Positions 16,424 through 24,675 of a stretch of 64,000 nucleotides of DNA are shown piece after piece. How positions within the stretch are numbered: the first letter of the stretch is position 1; every line of letters starts with the position of its first letter. The notes under the pieces are model-generated. The model worked only from the letters and a program-made list of their open reading frames with translations, was not told where the DNA came from and made no database searches. Origin of the DNA: Actinomycetota bacterium (GTDB taxonomy: Bacteria > Actinomycetota > Actinomycetes > S36-B12); assembly GCA_016717115.1 (NCBI GenBank), contig JADKGE010000003.1, positions 62,001 through 126,000 on the forward strand, written 5' to 3'. A program made the translations under genes and the position numbers.

Positions 16424-16927
16424 ATGAATTCACGGCGCAAAGTGGACGCGAAGGGAGCAGTCGTGGACCAGCTCGATGCGACGGCGGTGGAGGTTCTGAC
16501 GGCCTCGCGGGCCCTGCTGGGTGTTGTTGCCCGCTCGGTCGCCCCGGTGCTGGACCGGGTCACTGTCCCGCAGTTCCGGGTGCTCGTGATCCTGTCCACA
16601 TCGGATGGCCCTGTCCGCAGTGGCGACCTGGCCGCGGCCTTGGGGGTGCATCCGTCGACGTTCACGCGGACCGCGGATCGGCTCGTCGGCGCGGGCTGGG
16701 TGCTCCGCGCCGAGAACCCCGACAATCGGCGCGAGACGTTGGTCGAGCTGACCGCCGAGGGAGCCCGGCTCGTGGCGCAGGTCACCGACCAGCGCCGCCA
16801 CGAGATCACGACGATCCTGGCCCGCCTTGAGCCCACCGAGCGCGACCTGGTCCTGGACGCGATGACGCTGTTCGCCCGCGCAGCAGGCGAGCCGCGGGTG
16901 CGCGACCTGCTCACCTTGGGGGTCTGA
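16424..16927 (+). CDS. MarR-family transcriptional regulator
   Basis: A 167-residue winged-helix regulator: QFRVLVILSTSDGPVRSGDLAAALGVHPSTFTRTADRLVGAGW (given here in part: GDLAAALGVHPSTFTRTADR) and the wing ENPDNRRETLVELTAEG. MarR proteins bind palindromic DNA as dimers and release it on binding small aromatic or oxidising compounds. A 53-residue membrane protein gene follows, and the divergent neighbour is a membrane protein, so these are its likely targets. Confidence 0.88.
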   Translation: MNSRRKVDAKGAVVDQLDATAVEVLTASRALLGVVARSVAPVLDRVTVPQFRVLVILSTSDGPVRSGDLAAALGVHPSTFTRTADRLVGAGWVLRAENPDNRRETLVELTAEGARLVAQVTDQRRHEITTILARLEPTERDLVLDAMTLFARAAGEPRVRDLLTLGV

Positions 16928-16988
16928 GATCGACACGACGTCCATCCCATCCGCCGGCGGCCGCGTCGCCACAAGAGAGGAGCCCGAC

Positions 16989-17150
16989 ATGTCCACCCTT
17001 CATGGCACCGATGCGTCTGTTGACGACGCCTTCGAGAACGCGAGTCGATTGACGCTCTTCGCGGTCGCCGCCGCCGGAGCCGCGGTCGTCATTGGCGCGG
17101 TCCTCATCGACCGCCTGCTGCACCACGCCTCCAACCTTCCCGTGGGGTAG
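16989..17150 (+). CDS. Small membrane protein (53 residues)
   Basis: ATG 16989 has AGAGAGGAG 7 bases upstream. The product MSTLHGTDASVDDAFENASR has an acidic start followed by one hydrophobic helix (LFAVAAAGAAVVIGAVLIDRLL) and a short His-containing tail. It lies 61 bases after the MarR gene on the same strand. No family recognised. Confidence 0.55.
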   Translation: MSTLHGTDASVDDAFENASRLTLFAVAAAGAAVVIGAVLIDRLLHHASNLPVG

Positions 17151-17178
17151 CGGCCCGCGGCCGACGTCCAACGCGTCG

Positions 17179-17952
17179 CTAGACCCGCACCTCGGCCAGC
17201 GGTTCGCCCGTGGGGTGCTCGGCGCCCGGGTCCTCGACTGTGAGCATGAAGGCCGCTGCGTCGTTCACCCCGGTGTGCAGCATCACCGACACGTGCCCGT
17301 CGCGGTCGGGCGTGAACGTGGCGGCGGACGTCATCGAGCCATCCGCCATCACCGTCCACATGTGGTACTCCCGCCCGGACGCGGGCATCGGCAGATCGGT
17401 GGCCATAACCGCGCCCATGTCCATCCCGCTGGACACGACCAGTTTGGCCGTGCCCTGCGGGAGGTCCAGGGGCATGAAGTGCGCGTCCGGGGCGCTCGTG
17501 ACGTCCAGGATCACCTGGGCCTCACCGTCGGCGACGACCTGCCCCGAGGTGTCGCCGACGTGCAGGACGCCGGTCGTCGCGACTAGGCCAGCCCCGAGGA
17601 TGAACGCGGCGGCGGCAGCTGCCGGCCACATCCAGCGCCCCCGGTGGGAGGCAAGGGGAGTGGGCGCCGGCACGGTCCCCTGCGCGTCGTCATCGACAAT
17701 GCCCACCGAAGCAGAGGGGCCGAACAGCGAGGCCATCAACTGGTCCTCGACGTGGGACGGCGGCGCGACGTTGGACGCCGACGCGAGGTCCGCGACGGTG
17801 TCCGAGACCGCGGCAACTTCGGCCTGGCACGCGGCGCAAGTGGGCAGGTGTCCGGTGAAGCGTTCGGACTCGCCGGGGTCGAGGGCATCCAACAGGAATC
17901 CGGGCAGCAGGTCGTGGGGATCGCCGGCCAGGTCGTGCCACGGGGTGGTCAT
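17179..17952 (-). CDS. rskA: Anti-sigma factor, RskA type
   Basis: A 257-residue protein starting at ATG 17952, overlapping the sigma-factor stop by 4 bases (ATGA). The N-terminal sigma-binding part has HDLLPGFLLDALDPGESERF and a HLPTCAAC metal-like motif; one membrane helix (WPAAAAAAFILGAGLVATTG) follows near residue 115; the external C-terminal RskA domain ends in EYHMWTVMADGSMT and FMLTVEDPGAEHPTG. In mycobacteria RskA holds SigK at the membrane until regulated proteolysis frees it. The same role is likely here. Confidence 0.9.
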   Translation of the reverse strand: MTTPWHDLAGDPHDLLPGFLLDALDPGESERFTGHLPTCAACQAEVAAVSDTVADLASASNVAPPSHVEDQLMASLFGPSASVGIVDDDAQGTVPAPTPLASHRGRWMWPAAAAAAFILGAGLVATTGVLHVGDTSGQVVADGEAQVILDVTSAPDAHFMPLDLPQGTAKLVVSSGMDMGAVMATDLPMPASGREYHMWTVMADGSMTSAATFTPDRDGHVSVMLHTGVNDAAAFMLTVEDPGAEHPTGEPLAEVRV

Positions 17953-18530
17953 GTCGTCCCCTCCATCTCGAGTCGGAGCCGCTGCAACGCGTCGCGTAGT
18001 CGGGTCTTCGCCGTTCCGAGCGGGATGCCCAGGTGGTCGGCGATCTGGGCCTGGGTCATGCCTCGGTGGTAGGCCAGGTCGAGCACCTGCCGCTGCAACG
18101 GGGTCAGGGCGGCCAGCGCCGAGCGCACGCGGCGGTGCTCGGCGCGCAGTTCGACGATCTCCGCGACCGAGTCGTGGTCGACGACGAGCTGGCCGGTCCC
18201 CCAGGCACGGCCGCGTTGCCGGTCGGCCTGGTCGCGCCGGACGCGGTCCACGGCCCGTCGGTGCACGAGCGTCATGATCCACGCCCGGGCGGACCCGGAT
18301 CCCGGATCGAAGCGGCTCGCGTCGGTCCAGACCTGGGTGAAGGCCTCCTGCAGCGCGTCCTGCGCGAGGTGCTCGTCGCGCAGGACGCGCAGCGCCAGGC
18401 CGTAGGCGGCCGGACTGAATTCCCGGTACAAGGCCTGGAACGCAGCCCGCTCGCCCATCGCGCAGGCCGCGAGCAGCCGTTCCGGCGACGACGCGGCGTC
18501 GACCGGAACAGGGACTGGCTCGGGCTGCAT
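17949..18530 (-). CDS. sigK: ECF sigma factor, SigK-like
   Basis: A 193-residue ECF sigma factor: region 2 (AAFQALYREFSPAAYGLALRV, QDALQEAFTQVWTDASRFDP) and region 4 (LTPLQRQVLDLAYHRGMTQA, DHLGIPLGTAKTRLRDALQRL). Coupled to an RskA-type anti-sigma gene and lying directly downstream of dipZ, whose mycobacterial homologue belongs to the SigK regulon. The orthology to SigK is inferred from partner and context. Confidence 0.88.
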   Translation of the reverse strand: MQPEPVPVPVDAASSPERLLAACAMGERAAFQALYREFSPAAYGLALRVLRDEHLAQDALQEAFTQVWTDASRFDPGSGSARAWIMTLVHRRAVDRVRRDQADRQRGRAWGTGQLVVDHDSVAEIVELRAEHRRVRSALAALTPLQRQVLDLAYHRGMTQAQIADHLGIPLGTAKTRLRDALQRLRLEMEGTT

Positions 18531-18564
18531 CAGCTCAGGTGCTCCAGGAGGCTGGTCGGTGGGA

Positions 18565-18819
18565 TCAGGAGGCCGGGGACTCGCTCATCATCGCGTCCTC
18601 CGACGCCTTCGGCGACTCCTCCATCATCGCGTCCGACGGTGAGGGCGACTCCTCCATCATGGCGTCCGACGGCTTGGGTGATTCGCTCATCATGGCCGGG
18701 GAGTCGCTCATGGTGGCGGCGGGTGTGGGATCCGAGCTGCTGCTCGAGCAGCCCGAGAGGCCGACGACGGCCAGGACGGCGGTCGTGACGGTGATGACGG
18801 CTGGGCGGGTGATGTTCAT
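18565..18819 (-). CDS. Met-rich repeat lipoprotein
   Basis: Starting at ATG 18819 (GAGGAG upstream) this 84-residue protein has a signal peptide and lipobox LSGC, then a Ser-rich linker. The mature part consists almost wholly of about four imperfect 11-residue repeats of the type SDAMMEESPSP, each with a Met pair, acidic residues and Ser-Pro. No known domain. Met clusters on exported proteins often bind Cu(I) or act as oxidant sinks; with DipZ upstream and SigK/RskA downstream it sits where mycobacteria have the MPT70/MPT83 lipoproteins. The role is inferred. A longer upstream start is open but lacks a signal sequence. Confidence 0.75.
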   Translation of the reverse strand: MNITRPAVITVTTAVLAVVGLSGCSSSSSDPTPAATMSDSPAMMSESPKPSDAMMEESPSPSDAMMEESPKASEDAMMSESPAS

Positions 18820-18932
18820 GGGTGCTCCTCGTGGTCGTGGGTCGGCGGTGGCCGCCGGTCGTCGGCCATTCGCACCGGCCGGTGCGGTGGATTGGTCGCA
18901 CCGGTGGGATTCGGGTGAGGTGGGATTCCGGG

Positions 18933-20702
18933 TCATCCGAAGGTGAAGGCGTACGCGGCGACTCCGGGTGTGGCCGTGAGGGTGAGGAGCGCGTCGTGGC
19001 GGGCGGCCTTGTCGAGGGTGTACAGCGTGGGGGAGCCGTGGACGTCGATCGTCCGGGCCGTCTTGCCGTCGACGGTGACGTCGATGCTGCCCTCTCCGCC
19101 GAGGACGAGGAACACCTTGTTCGCGGTGTAACGCAGCTGCAGACGGGCACCGTTACCGGCGGTGATGCTCTCGGGGCCGATCGTCCACTCACCGTCGAGG
19201 GCCACCCCGTCCGGTGGGACCGTCCCAGGCGCCTCGTATGTGTGGGTGCTGCCGGCGACGAGGTCGGGGTTTGCGTACGCGTTGGCGCGCTCGGAGCCCA
19301 GGTACGTCTCGGGGGTCGTTCCGGGCATCATCGCCGGCGTGACGGCGGGCGCGCCTTCGGCTGCGATGGCGGCCGCGTCGGGTGCCTTCTGGTCGAGGAG
19401 CTGGCGGATGAGGGCCTCGGTCTGGTCGTAGGATCCCTCGCCGTAATGGACCTGCCGGACGGTCCCGTTCTTGTCGATGAGGTAGTGGGCGGGCCAGAAC
19501 CGCTGGTCGTACGCGCGCCATGTCTTGAAGTCGTTGTCGATCGCGATCGGGTACGTCACTCCTAGCCGGGCGGCCTGGTCGGCGACGTTGCCGACCTCGT
19601 GCTCGAAGGCGAACTCCGGTGAGTGGACGCCGACGATGGTCAGGCCCTTGTCCCGGTACTTGGCGTCCCACGCCGTCAGGTACGGCAGGGTCCGCTGGCA
19701 GTTGATGCAGGAGTACGTCCAGAAGTCGACGAGGACGACGCGGCCGCGCAGCGCCTCGAGGGTCAGGGCCTTCCCGCCGGGGGTGTTCAGCCACGCTTGG
19801 ATGCCGACGAAGTCGCGCGCGGTGCCGCAGTTGGCCAGCGTGCTCGGGTCCTTTTCGCACTTGTCGAACGACATCACTGGGCCGAGGCCGGGGGAGTCGA
19901 CGGGGACCGTGCCGGGTTCCGGTCCGGCCGCCGCCGGGCCGTTGAGGGTGCCGAGGGCTTCGCGTGCGGCGGTGCTGTCCTCGATCTGGCTCTGGGCCGC
20001 GGTGACGTAGCTGGGCACCAGGCGCTGCACCTGGTCGGCAAGGCCGAAGAAGACGGCCAGCGCGGTGACGATGAGGACGGCTCCGGTGATGCGGCGGACC
20101 AGGGGCATGCGGGTGCGCACGGCCGTGATCCGGGTGGCCATCTGCTGCCCGGCCAACGCGAACGCCAGCAGGGGCAGGGCGACGCCGATCGAGAACGCGA
20201 TGGTCAGCACGATCAGGCCGGACTGCACCTGGTTGGTGGCGGCGAGCACCGTGATGGTTGCCAGGACGGGGCCGGCGCACGGCACGAAGGCGAGCCCAAA
20301 GGTGGCGCCGAACAGGAATGCGGACCCGCTACGACGCGGTCCGACGCGGCTGAATCGGGCGAAGGGCCGTTCGAGGAGGTGGCCAACGGCCGGGATGAGG
20401 AACCCGATGCCGACCAGGATCATCGCGGCGATCCCGATATTGCGGAGCAGGTCAGCGGGCAGCCCCAGGGCCGCGAGCAGGGAGGCCCCGATCAGGGTGA
20501 ACACCGCAAACGAGGTGACCAGTCCGGCGATTACAATGAACGGGCGCTTCCGGTCCGGCTTCGGCTGAGTACCCGTCGTGGGATCCGCCAGGCCGGGCGG
20601 GATCGCGGAGGTCGCGAGAACCGCGGGCAGCACCGGGAGGATGCAGGGGGACAGGCCGGTGACGATGCCCGACAGCAGGCCGATGAGTACCAGGGTCAAC
20701 AT
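18933..20702 (-). CDS. dipZ: DipZ-like CcdA-thioredoxin fusion
   Basis: A 589-residue membrane protein with three parts. The N-terminal CcdA/DsbD-type region has the paired-Cys motifs SPCILPVLP (near residue 18) and FVPCAGPVLA. A thioredoxin/TlpA-like domain has the active site SCINCQR near residues 332-338 followed by HSPEFAFEHE. A C-terminal beta-sandwich (about 470-589) matches the carbohydrate-binding-like module of mycobacterial DipZ. It would pass reducing electrons from the cytoplasm to extracytoplasmic thiols. Leading the dipZ-lipoprotein-sigK-rskA run, it links the sigma factor to envelope redox control. Confidence 0.92.
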   Translation of the reverse strand: MLTLVLIGLLSGIVTGLSPCILPVLPAVLATSAIPPGLADPTTGTQPKPDRKRPFIVIAGLVTSFAVFTLIGASLLAALGLPADLLRNIGIAAMILVGIGFLIPAVGHLLERPFARFSRVGPRRSGSAFLFGATFGLAFVPCAGPVLATITVLAATNQVQSGLIVLTIAFSIGVALPLLAFALAGQQMATRITAVRTRMPLVRRITGAVLIVTALAVFFGLADQVQRLVPSYVTAAQSQIEDSTAAREALGTLNGPAAAGPEPGTVPVDSPGLGPVMSFDKCEKDPSTLANCGTARDFVGIQAWLNTPGGKALTLEALRGRVVLVDFWTYSCINCQRTLPYLTAWDAKYRDKGLTIVGVHSPEFAFEHEVGNVADQAARLGVTYPIAIDNDFKTWRAYDQRFWPAHYLIDKNGTVRQVHYGEGSYDQTEALIRQLLDQKAPDAAAIAAEGAPAVTPAMMPGTTPETYLGSERANAYANPDLVAGSTHTYEAPGTVPPDGVALDGEWTIGPESITAGNGARLQLRYTANKVFLVLGGEGSIDVTVDGKTARTIDVHGSPTLYTLDKAARHDALLTLTATPGVAAYAFTFG

Positions 20703-20749
20703 GCTGGCTATTCGCCACGCGAGAGCCCGAGGATTGGTCGGGCGCGAGG

Positions 20750-21484
20750 TCAGTCGGCCGCGGGTGCCGGTTCGGGGCCGTCGAGGTGGGGGTAGGGAGC
20801 ACCAACGATCCAGCCCCCGTAGTGCCGTGGTTCGTCGTCGGAGGTCACGAGGCGTGCCTGGTCGCCGACGGTGATCGTCCCGGGTCGGATGACCCAGCAG
20901 TTCAGCGCGAGCTCACCGCCGAAGTCGCGCCGGATCTCACGCAGGACATCGAGGTCCTGCTCTCCGGTGTCGGGGTCGATGGTCGTGACGATGCAGCGGG
21001 CGCGCAGCGAGTCGATACCGATCAGGACGTCACCGATCGCCAGTGCATGCCCGGGCCAGTTGGCCTCATCTCCGGTGGCGACCCCGGAGATGAGGACGTT
21101 CGGGCGCAGACGGCGAACGTCGTGGCCGAACCGTGCGACGGCCTCGTCGGTGGCGACGAGCAGGTTGAGGACGTCGAACCGCTGCGGACTTTCATCGGCG
21201 ACCAGCGCCGCGCCGTCCCCAGCCCGCTGGCGAACCAACTCCACGACCTGCGGGGAGTCCCACGACTGACCATTCACCAGCGGAATGCCGTCAGGACCCG
21301 TGCGCACCGGGAGAGTCAGCAGGCCGTGCCGCGTGCGGCCGGTGAGAGGACCTCGCGGTCCCCGCACATGAACGATCCGGTCCCCGCGGACTCCGTCCGC
21401 CGTCAACTCGGCGGACGCGAGCCGCTCCCCGCCCAGGGACTTCACCGGATAGCGCCACAGTCCTGCGACCTGCATGCGGCTCAT
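20750..21484 (-). CDS. MOSC domain protein
   Basis: A 244-residue protein, start ATG 21484 (MSRMQVAGLWRYPVKSLGGE). The N-terminal MOSC beta-barrel motif YPVKSLGGE is followed by the MOSC domain with RPNVLISG, LAIGDVLIGIDSLRARCIVTT and NCWVIRPGTITVGD, including the conserved Cys of CIVT. Such proteins (YcbX, mARC-like) carry molybdenum cofactor sulfide and reduce N-hydroxylated compounds. The frame is open upstream to 21589 but without a good start. It is divergent from the next permease gene. Confidence 0.88.
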   Translation of the reverse strand: MSRMQVAGLWRYPVKSLGGERLASAELTADGVRGDRIVHVRGPRGPLTGRTRHGLLTLPVRTGPDGIPLVNGQSWDSPQVVELVRQRAGDGAALVADESPQRFDVLNLLVATDEAVARFGHDVRRLRPNVLISGVATGDEANWPGHALAIGDVLIGIDSLRARCIVTTIDPDTGEQDLDVLREIRRDFGGELALNCWVIRPGTITVGDQARLVTSDDEPRHYGGWIVGAPYPHLDGPEPAPAAD

Positions 21485-21611
21485 TGTGCGGGGTCCGTCA
21501 AGACCATCCCGTGATTCGGTGTCGAGACCGAATGGCAGCCGCGCTCCGCGTAAGGTCAGCGGTGGTGCGCCGGGAAGTCTGGTCGGCAAGTCGTCGACCT
21601 ATGGAGATCAT

Positions 21612-23018
21612 GTGCCCACCGAGCCCACCGGCGCCGATCGTTCGTCACGCGCTCGCGGTGTGCTGTTCAGCCGCCCCGCCCTGCTGATCGCCTTTGCCTT
21701 CGCGGTGATGGCCGACCCCGTCTCGTCGGTCGCCTACGCCATCGAGGCGGCCTTGCGTGCGCTGGGTGGCGACCTGGCTCTCCTGCTGCCGACGATGGCG
21801 CTCGTCGTCGCCGTGGTCGCGCTCGTGATCACCAACTACCACCAGCTCGTGGCCCGCTTCCCCGAGGGCGGCGGGGCAGCAGCAGCGGCGGGCGCGGCGT
21901 TCGGCGAGGGCTGGGCCTTCATCCCGATCGGCGCGCTGATCGTGGATTTCGTCCTCACCATCGCCATCAGCGTCTCGGCGGCCGCGTCCGCGGTGATCGC
22001 GTACGTGCCGGGGCTCGCTCCGTGGCGTGTCCCGCTGGCGGTCCTGGTCGTGACAGCGGTCGCCGCGCTGACCTGGTTCGGGCATCTGGGCCGGGCCGTG
22101 TTCGCCGTCATGACCATCGGCTTCGTGCTTGTCGGCGCGATGGTGCTCACCGGTGGGCTCACGGCTGCACCCGTCGACACCGTTGCTGCAGCGACGCCGC
22201 CCGGTGGCCACGTGGCTTTCGTCGCGATCCTGCTGGCGTTCCCTGTCGCGATGGCACTGGCCACCGGAGTCGAGGCTCCTTCCTCGGCCATCGCCCAACT
22301 CGGCCAGCTCGACGACGCCGGTCGCCGGCGCTTCGGCCGGGTCACGCTGTGGCTGACCTTGGGCATCGTCGGAACCCTGACCTTGGGCCTGACGGCGATC
22401 GCCGTCCGACTGGGTATCGGCATCCCGGCACCGGAGTCCACCCAGATCGCGAATATCGCGCAGGCGAGCGTGGGACCACGCCTCTATGCGGTGTTCCAGC
22501 TCCTGACCGCCCTGCTGCTTCTTGCGGCTGCGAGCTCCAGCTTCCAGGCCGGCCCGGGCCTGCTCAAGGCCCTGGCCCGTCGCACCCACCTAGACGGCAA
22601 CGAGACCGGCATCCTGCACCCCCGCATGGGTGTCGCCAATCAGCACCACACCCCCTACTGGGCCGTCGCCCTATTCCTGCTCGTCTCGATCGCCGTGGTC
22701 GTCGCTGCGGGCGCGCAGGACCAGGAGCTCGTGCTGTTCTACGCAGTGTCGGTGTTCATGAGCTTCCTCGTCGGGTTGATCGCGATGGCGAAGTTCGACC
22801 ACACCGAGCATCGACGCGTCAGCATGGCCGTCAGCGTCCTCGGCGCCGTCGTCATCGGGTTCACCCTGATCGTGAACCTGCTCCGCGGATACCCGATCGT
22901 GTCCCTGGGCGCCGCCTGCGGCATCGCTGGGATCCTGTACTGGCTGTGGGTGCGCGCCGGTCGACCACGGGGCATCGCCCGCGCGGTCATCGACGCCGAA
23001 GCGCAGACGGATCAGTGA
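21612..23018 (+). CDS. APC-superfamily amino-acid permease
   Basis: A 468-residue integral membrane protein starting at GTG 21612 with GGAG upstream. The first helix region LIAFAFAVMADPVSSVAYAI and the following helices with ITNYHQLVARFPEGGGAAAA are typical of APC transporters, which exchange or import amino acids with protons. About twelve membrane segments are visible. The next gene, 25 bases on, encodes another membrane protein and is probably co-transcribed. Confidence 0.88.
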   Translation: MPTEPTGADRSSRARGVLFSRPALLIAFAFAVMADPVSSVAYAIEAALRALGGDLALLLPTMALVVAVVALVITNYHQLVARFPEGGGAAAAAGAAFGEGWAFIPIGALIVDFVLTIAISVSAAASAVIAYVPGLAPWRVPLAVLVVTAVAALTWFGHLGRAVFAVMTIGFVLVGAMVLTGGLTAAPVDTVAAATPPGGHVAFVAILLAFPVAMALATGVEAPSSAIAQLGQLDDAGRRRFGRVTLWLTLGIVGTLTLGLTAIAVRLGIGIPAPESTQIANIAQASVGPRLYAVFQLLTALLLLAAASSSFQAGPGLLKALARRTHLDGNETGILHPRMGVANQHHTPYWAVALFLLVSIAVVVAAGAQDQELVLFYAVSVFMSFLVGLIAMAKFDHTEHRRVSMAVSVLGAVVIGFTLIVNLLRGYPIVSLGAACGIAGILYWLWVRAGRPRGIARAVIDAEAQTDQ

Positions 23019-23043
23019 CCGCAGCACGAATCAGGAGGAGCCC

Positions 23044-23595
23044 ATGAGCGAGGTCGAGCCCGCACCACGATCACGCGGACGAGCGCAGCCCGCATCCGAC
23101 CTTGCGGATCGCCTTCCGGTGAGGCAGGCCCTGCCACTGGTGCTGGTGGAGACGCTGGGACTGGGGATCATCTTCGCGATCTACGCCGTCCTCGACGCGC
23201 GCGACAGCGTCCTCGCCCCACTCCTCGTGCCGTTCGCGGTGAGCTTCATCCTCATCGTTGCGAACTCGGCTGCCCCCGGGGCCCGACCCCTGCGCGTCAT
23301 CGGCTCATACGCCATCGCCGGCACCGTCGGCCTAGGAGTGTCGGCGCTACCCGGGCCGACCTTCCCCGAAGCAGTCCTCGCGGGTGCCCTGACCATGCTC
23401 GCGATGCACCTGACCGGCGCGCTGCACTCGCCGGCGATCGCCGTCGCGATGATCGCCGTCCTCGCCAACTTCACCCCAGCCTCCGCGTTCCAAGCACTGC
23501 CGTTGGTGGTGCTACTCGCAATGGGGGTGGTCACGCTGGCGTGGGCCGCCCACAAGGTGCTCGGAGACGCCGACTATCCAGCGCGATGGTGGTAG
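23044..23595 (+). CDS. HPP-family membrane protein
   Basis: A 183-residue protein with four to five membrane segments. The segment AMHLTGALHSPAIAVAMIAVL corresponds to the region that gives HPP proteins their name (His-Pro-Pro), here as His-Ser-Pro. AGGAGG lies 7 bases before the ATG. HPP proteins have been linked to nitrite or small-ion movement in some organisms; the role here is unknown. It follows the APC permease on the same transcript. Confidence 0.72.
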   Translation: MSEVEPAPRSRGRAQPASDLADRLPVRQALPLVLVETLGLGIIFAIYAVLDARDSVLAPLLVPFAVSFILIVANSAAPGARPLRVIGSYAIAGTVGLGVSALPGPTFPEAVLAGALTMLAMHLTGALHSPAIAVAMIAVLANFTPASAFQALPLVVLLAMGVVTLAWAAHKVLGDADYPARWW

Positions 23596-23810
23596 GCGAG
23601 CGGCTCCATGGATCGAACGCGCGATGCTCGAGGTAAGGACGCTCCCCCCGAAGAAGCCCAAGCCGGCGAAGAAGAAATCCACTCGCTAGGTGCCCCGCTC
23701 TTGGCTCCCGCGGCCTCCTGTCATTCGCCTGGGTCTTGCCGGGGCTCTGGGCGCGGTGCATGCTTGAGGCCTCCGGCGGCCCGCTGGTGCGCGTTGAGAG
23801 GACTGCCCAC

Positions 23811-24128
23811 ATGGAGAAGTACCTCGTGCTCTACCGCTCGAAGATGACGATGGGGGAGCAGATGGCCGGGTCGACGCCCGAGGAGATGAAGGCCGGCATG
23901 GACGCGTGGATGGCGTGGGGTGCGGCCGCGGGCGACGCCCTCGTCGACTGGGGTGTCCCCACGATGCCGACGTCGCAGGACGACCCGGGACCGGCCGGAT
24001 GGATCGGCGGGTACTCGATCGTGCAGGGCGAGGACCTGGCATCAGTTCAGGCGCTCGTGGCCGGGCACCCGCACAACCAGATGGGCACCATCGAGATCCT
24101 GCAGATGCTGCCTATGCCCGGCGCCTGA
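23811..24128 (+). CDS. YCII-related domain protein
   Basis: A 105-residue protein starting at ATG 23811 (GAGAGG upstream). It begins MEKYLVLYRSKMTMGEQMAG and shows the ferredoxin-like pattern of YCII/DGPF proteins: a helix with PEEMKAGMDAWMAWG, then GGYSIVQGEDLASVQALVAGH with the conserved His in HPHNQMGTIEI. These small dimeric proteins have poorly known catalytic or binding roles. The gene stands alone between intergenic gaps. Confidence 0.85.
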   Translation: MEKYLVLYRSKMTMGEQMAGSTPEEMKAGMDAWMAWGAAAGDALVDWGVPTMPTSQDDPGPAGWIGGYSIVQGEDLASVQALVAGHPHNQMGTIEILQMLPMPGA

Positions 24129-24187
24129 CGGGGCCTGAAGCATCGGGGGTGCTGAGGTCCAAGTCGGAAACCGGACAGTTCTACGCA

Positions 24188-24510
24188 TGAACTCTCACCC
24201 TTTCCGTCGCCCTTTCTCCCTGTCGCTCGGTGTGCCTGAGTGTCACTCGGTGTCACGAAACCTGTTGATAGGCAACAAGTCCTCGAGGCGAATCCATGCG
24301 TTCGGGCAGTCTCGTAATGCGTAGGTCCGGGGTGGGAGGAGCGATAGCGACGGTTCCCCGAGGCGGCCCTGACTGAAAGTTGTTGGGCTGCAACGACTTT
24401 CTGCACTTCGCGGAACTCGCGCCTGCGTCGGAATTGACCGATTTGATTCGCCCTTCCGCCCGGACCTCGAGTCGCGCCCGAATTCGGTTCGCCCTTTCCC
24501 CCCTTTGGCC
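24188..24510 (+). repeat. tRNA-Thr-half repeat, copy E with long arms
   Basis: The most complete element. A left arm (24205-24310) has GTGTCACTCGGTGTCACG and ACCTGTTGATAGGCAAC, shared almost base for base with copy F (28001-28104). The core at 24311-24370 has CTCGTAATGCGTAGGTC, T-stem CGGGG/CCCCG and AGGCGGCC, but the T-loop is replaced by about 23 bases (GGGAGGAGCGATAGCGACGG inside), also found in copies H and I. The right arm has a GAAAGTTGTTG/CAACGACTTTC hairpin (24375-24401), GTCGGAATTGACCGATTTG (24428-24446) and TTCGCCCTT repeats. No gene is seen in the gap 24129-24675. Confidence 0.75.
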
Positions 24511-24675
24511 GGAGTGATACGCGAGTCGATGACGTGAGGGGTTGTCACAGACTCGCCCGCGCCTTCCGCCAGCCACCGGGCGATCCACCGTCCGCCTGTG
24601 CCATCCAAGGATCGGTGCGATGCGGGGAGACAGTTCGCGCGGCGTTGTCACGGCGCTGTCGGGAAGGATGGGGGC

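Noticed and set aside
23623..23688. Short frame MLEVRTLPPKKPKPAKKKSTR
   Set aside because: Only 21 codons, no ribosome site; Lys/Pro run is odd but cannot be supported as a gene.
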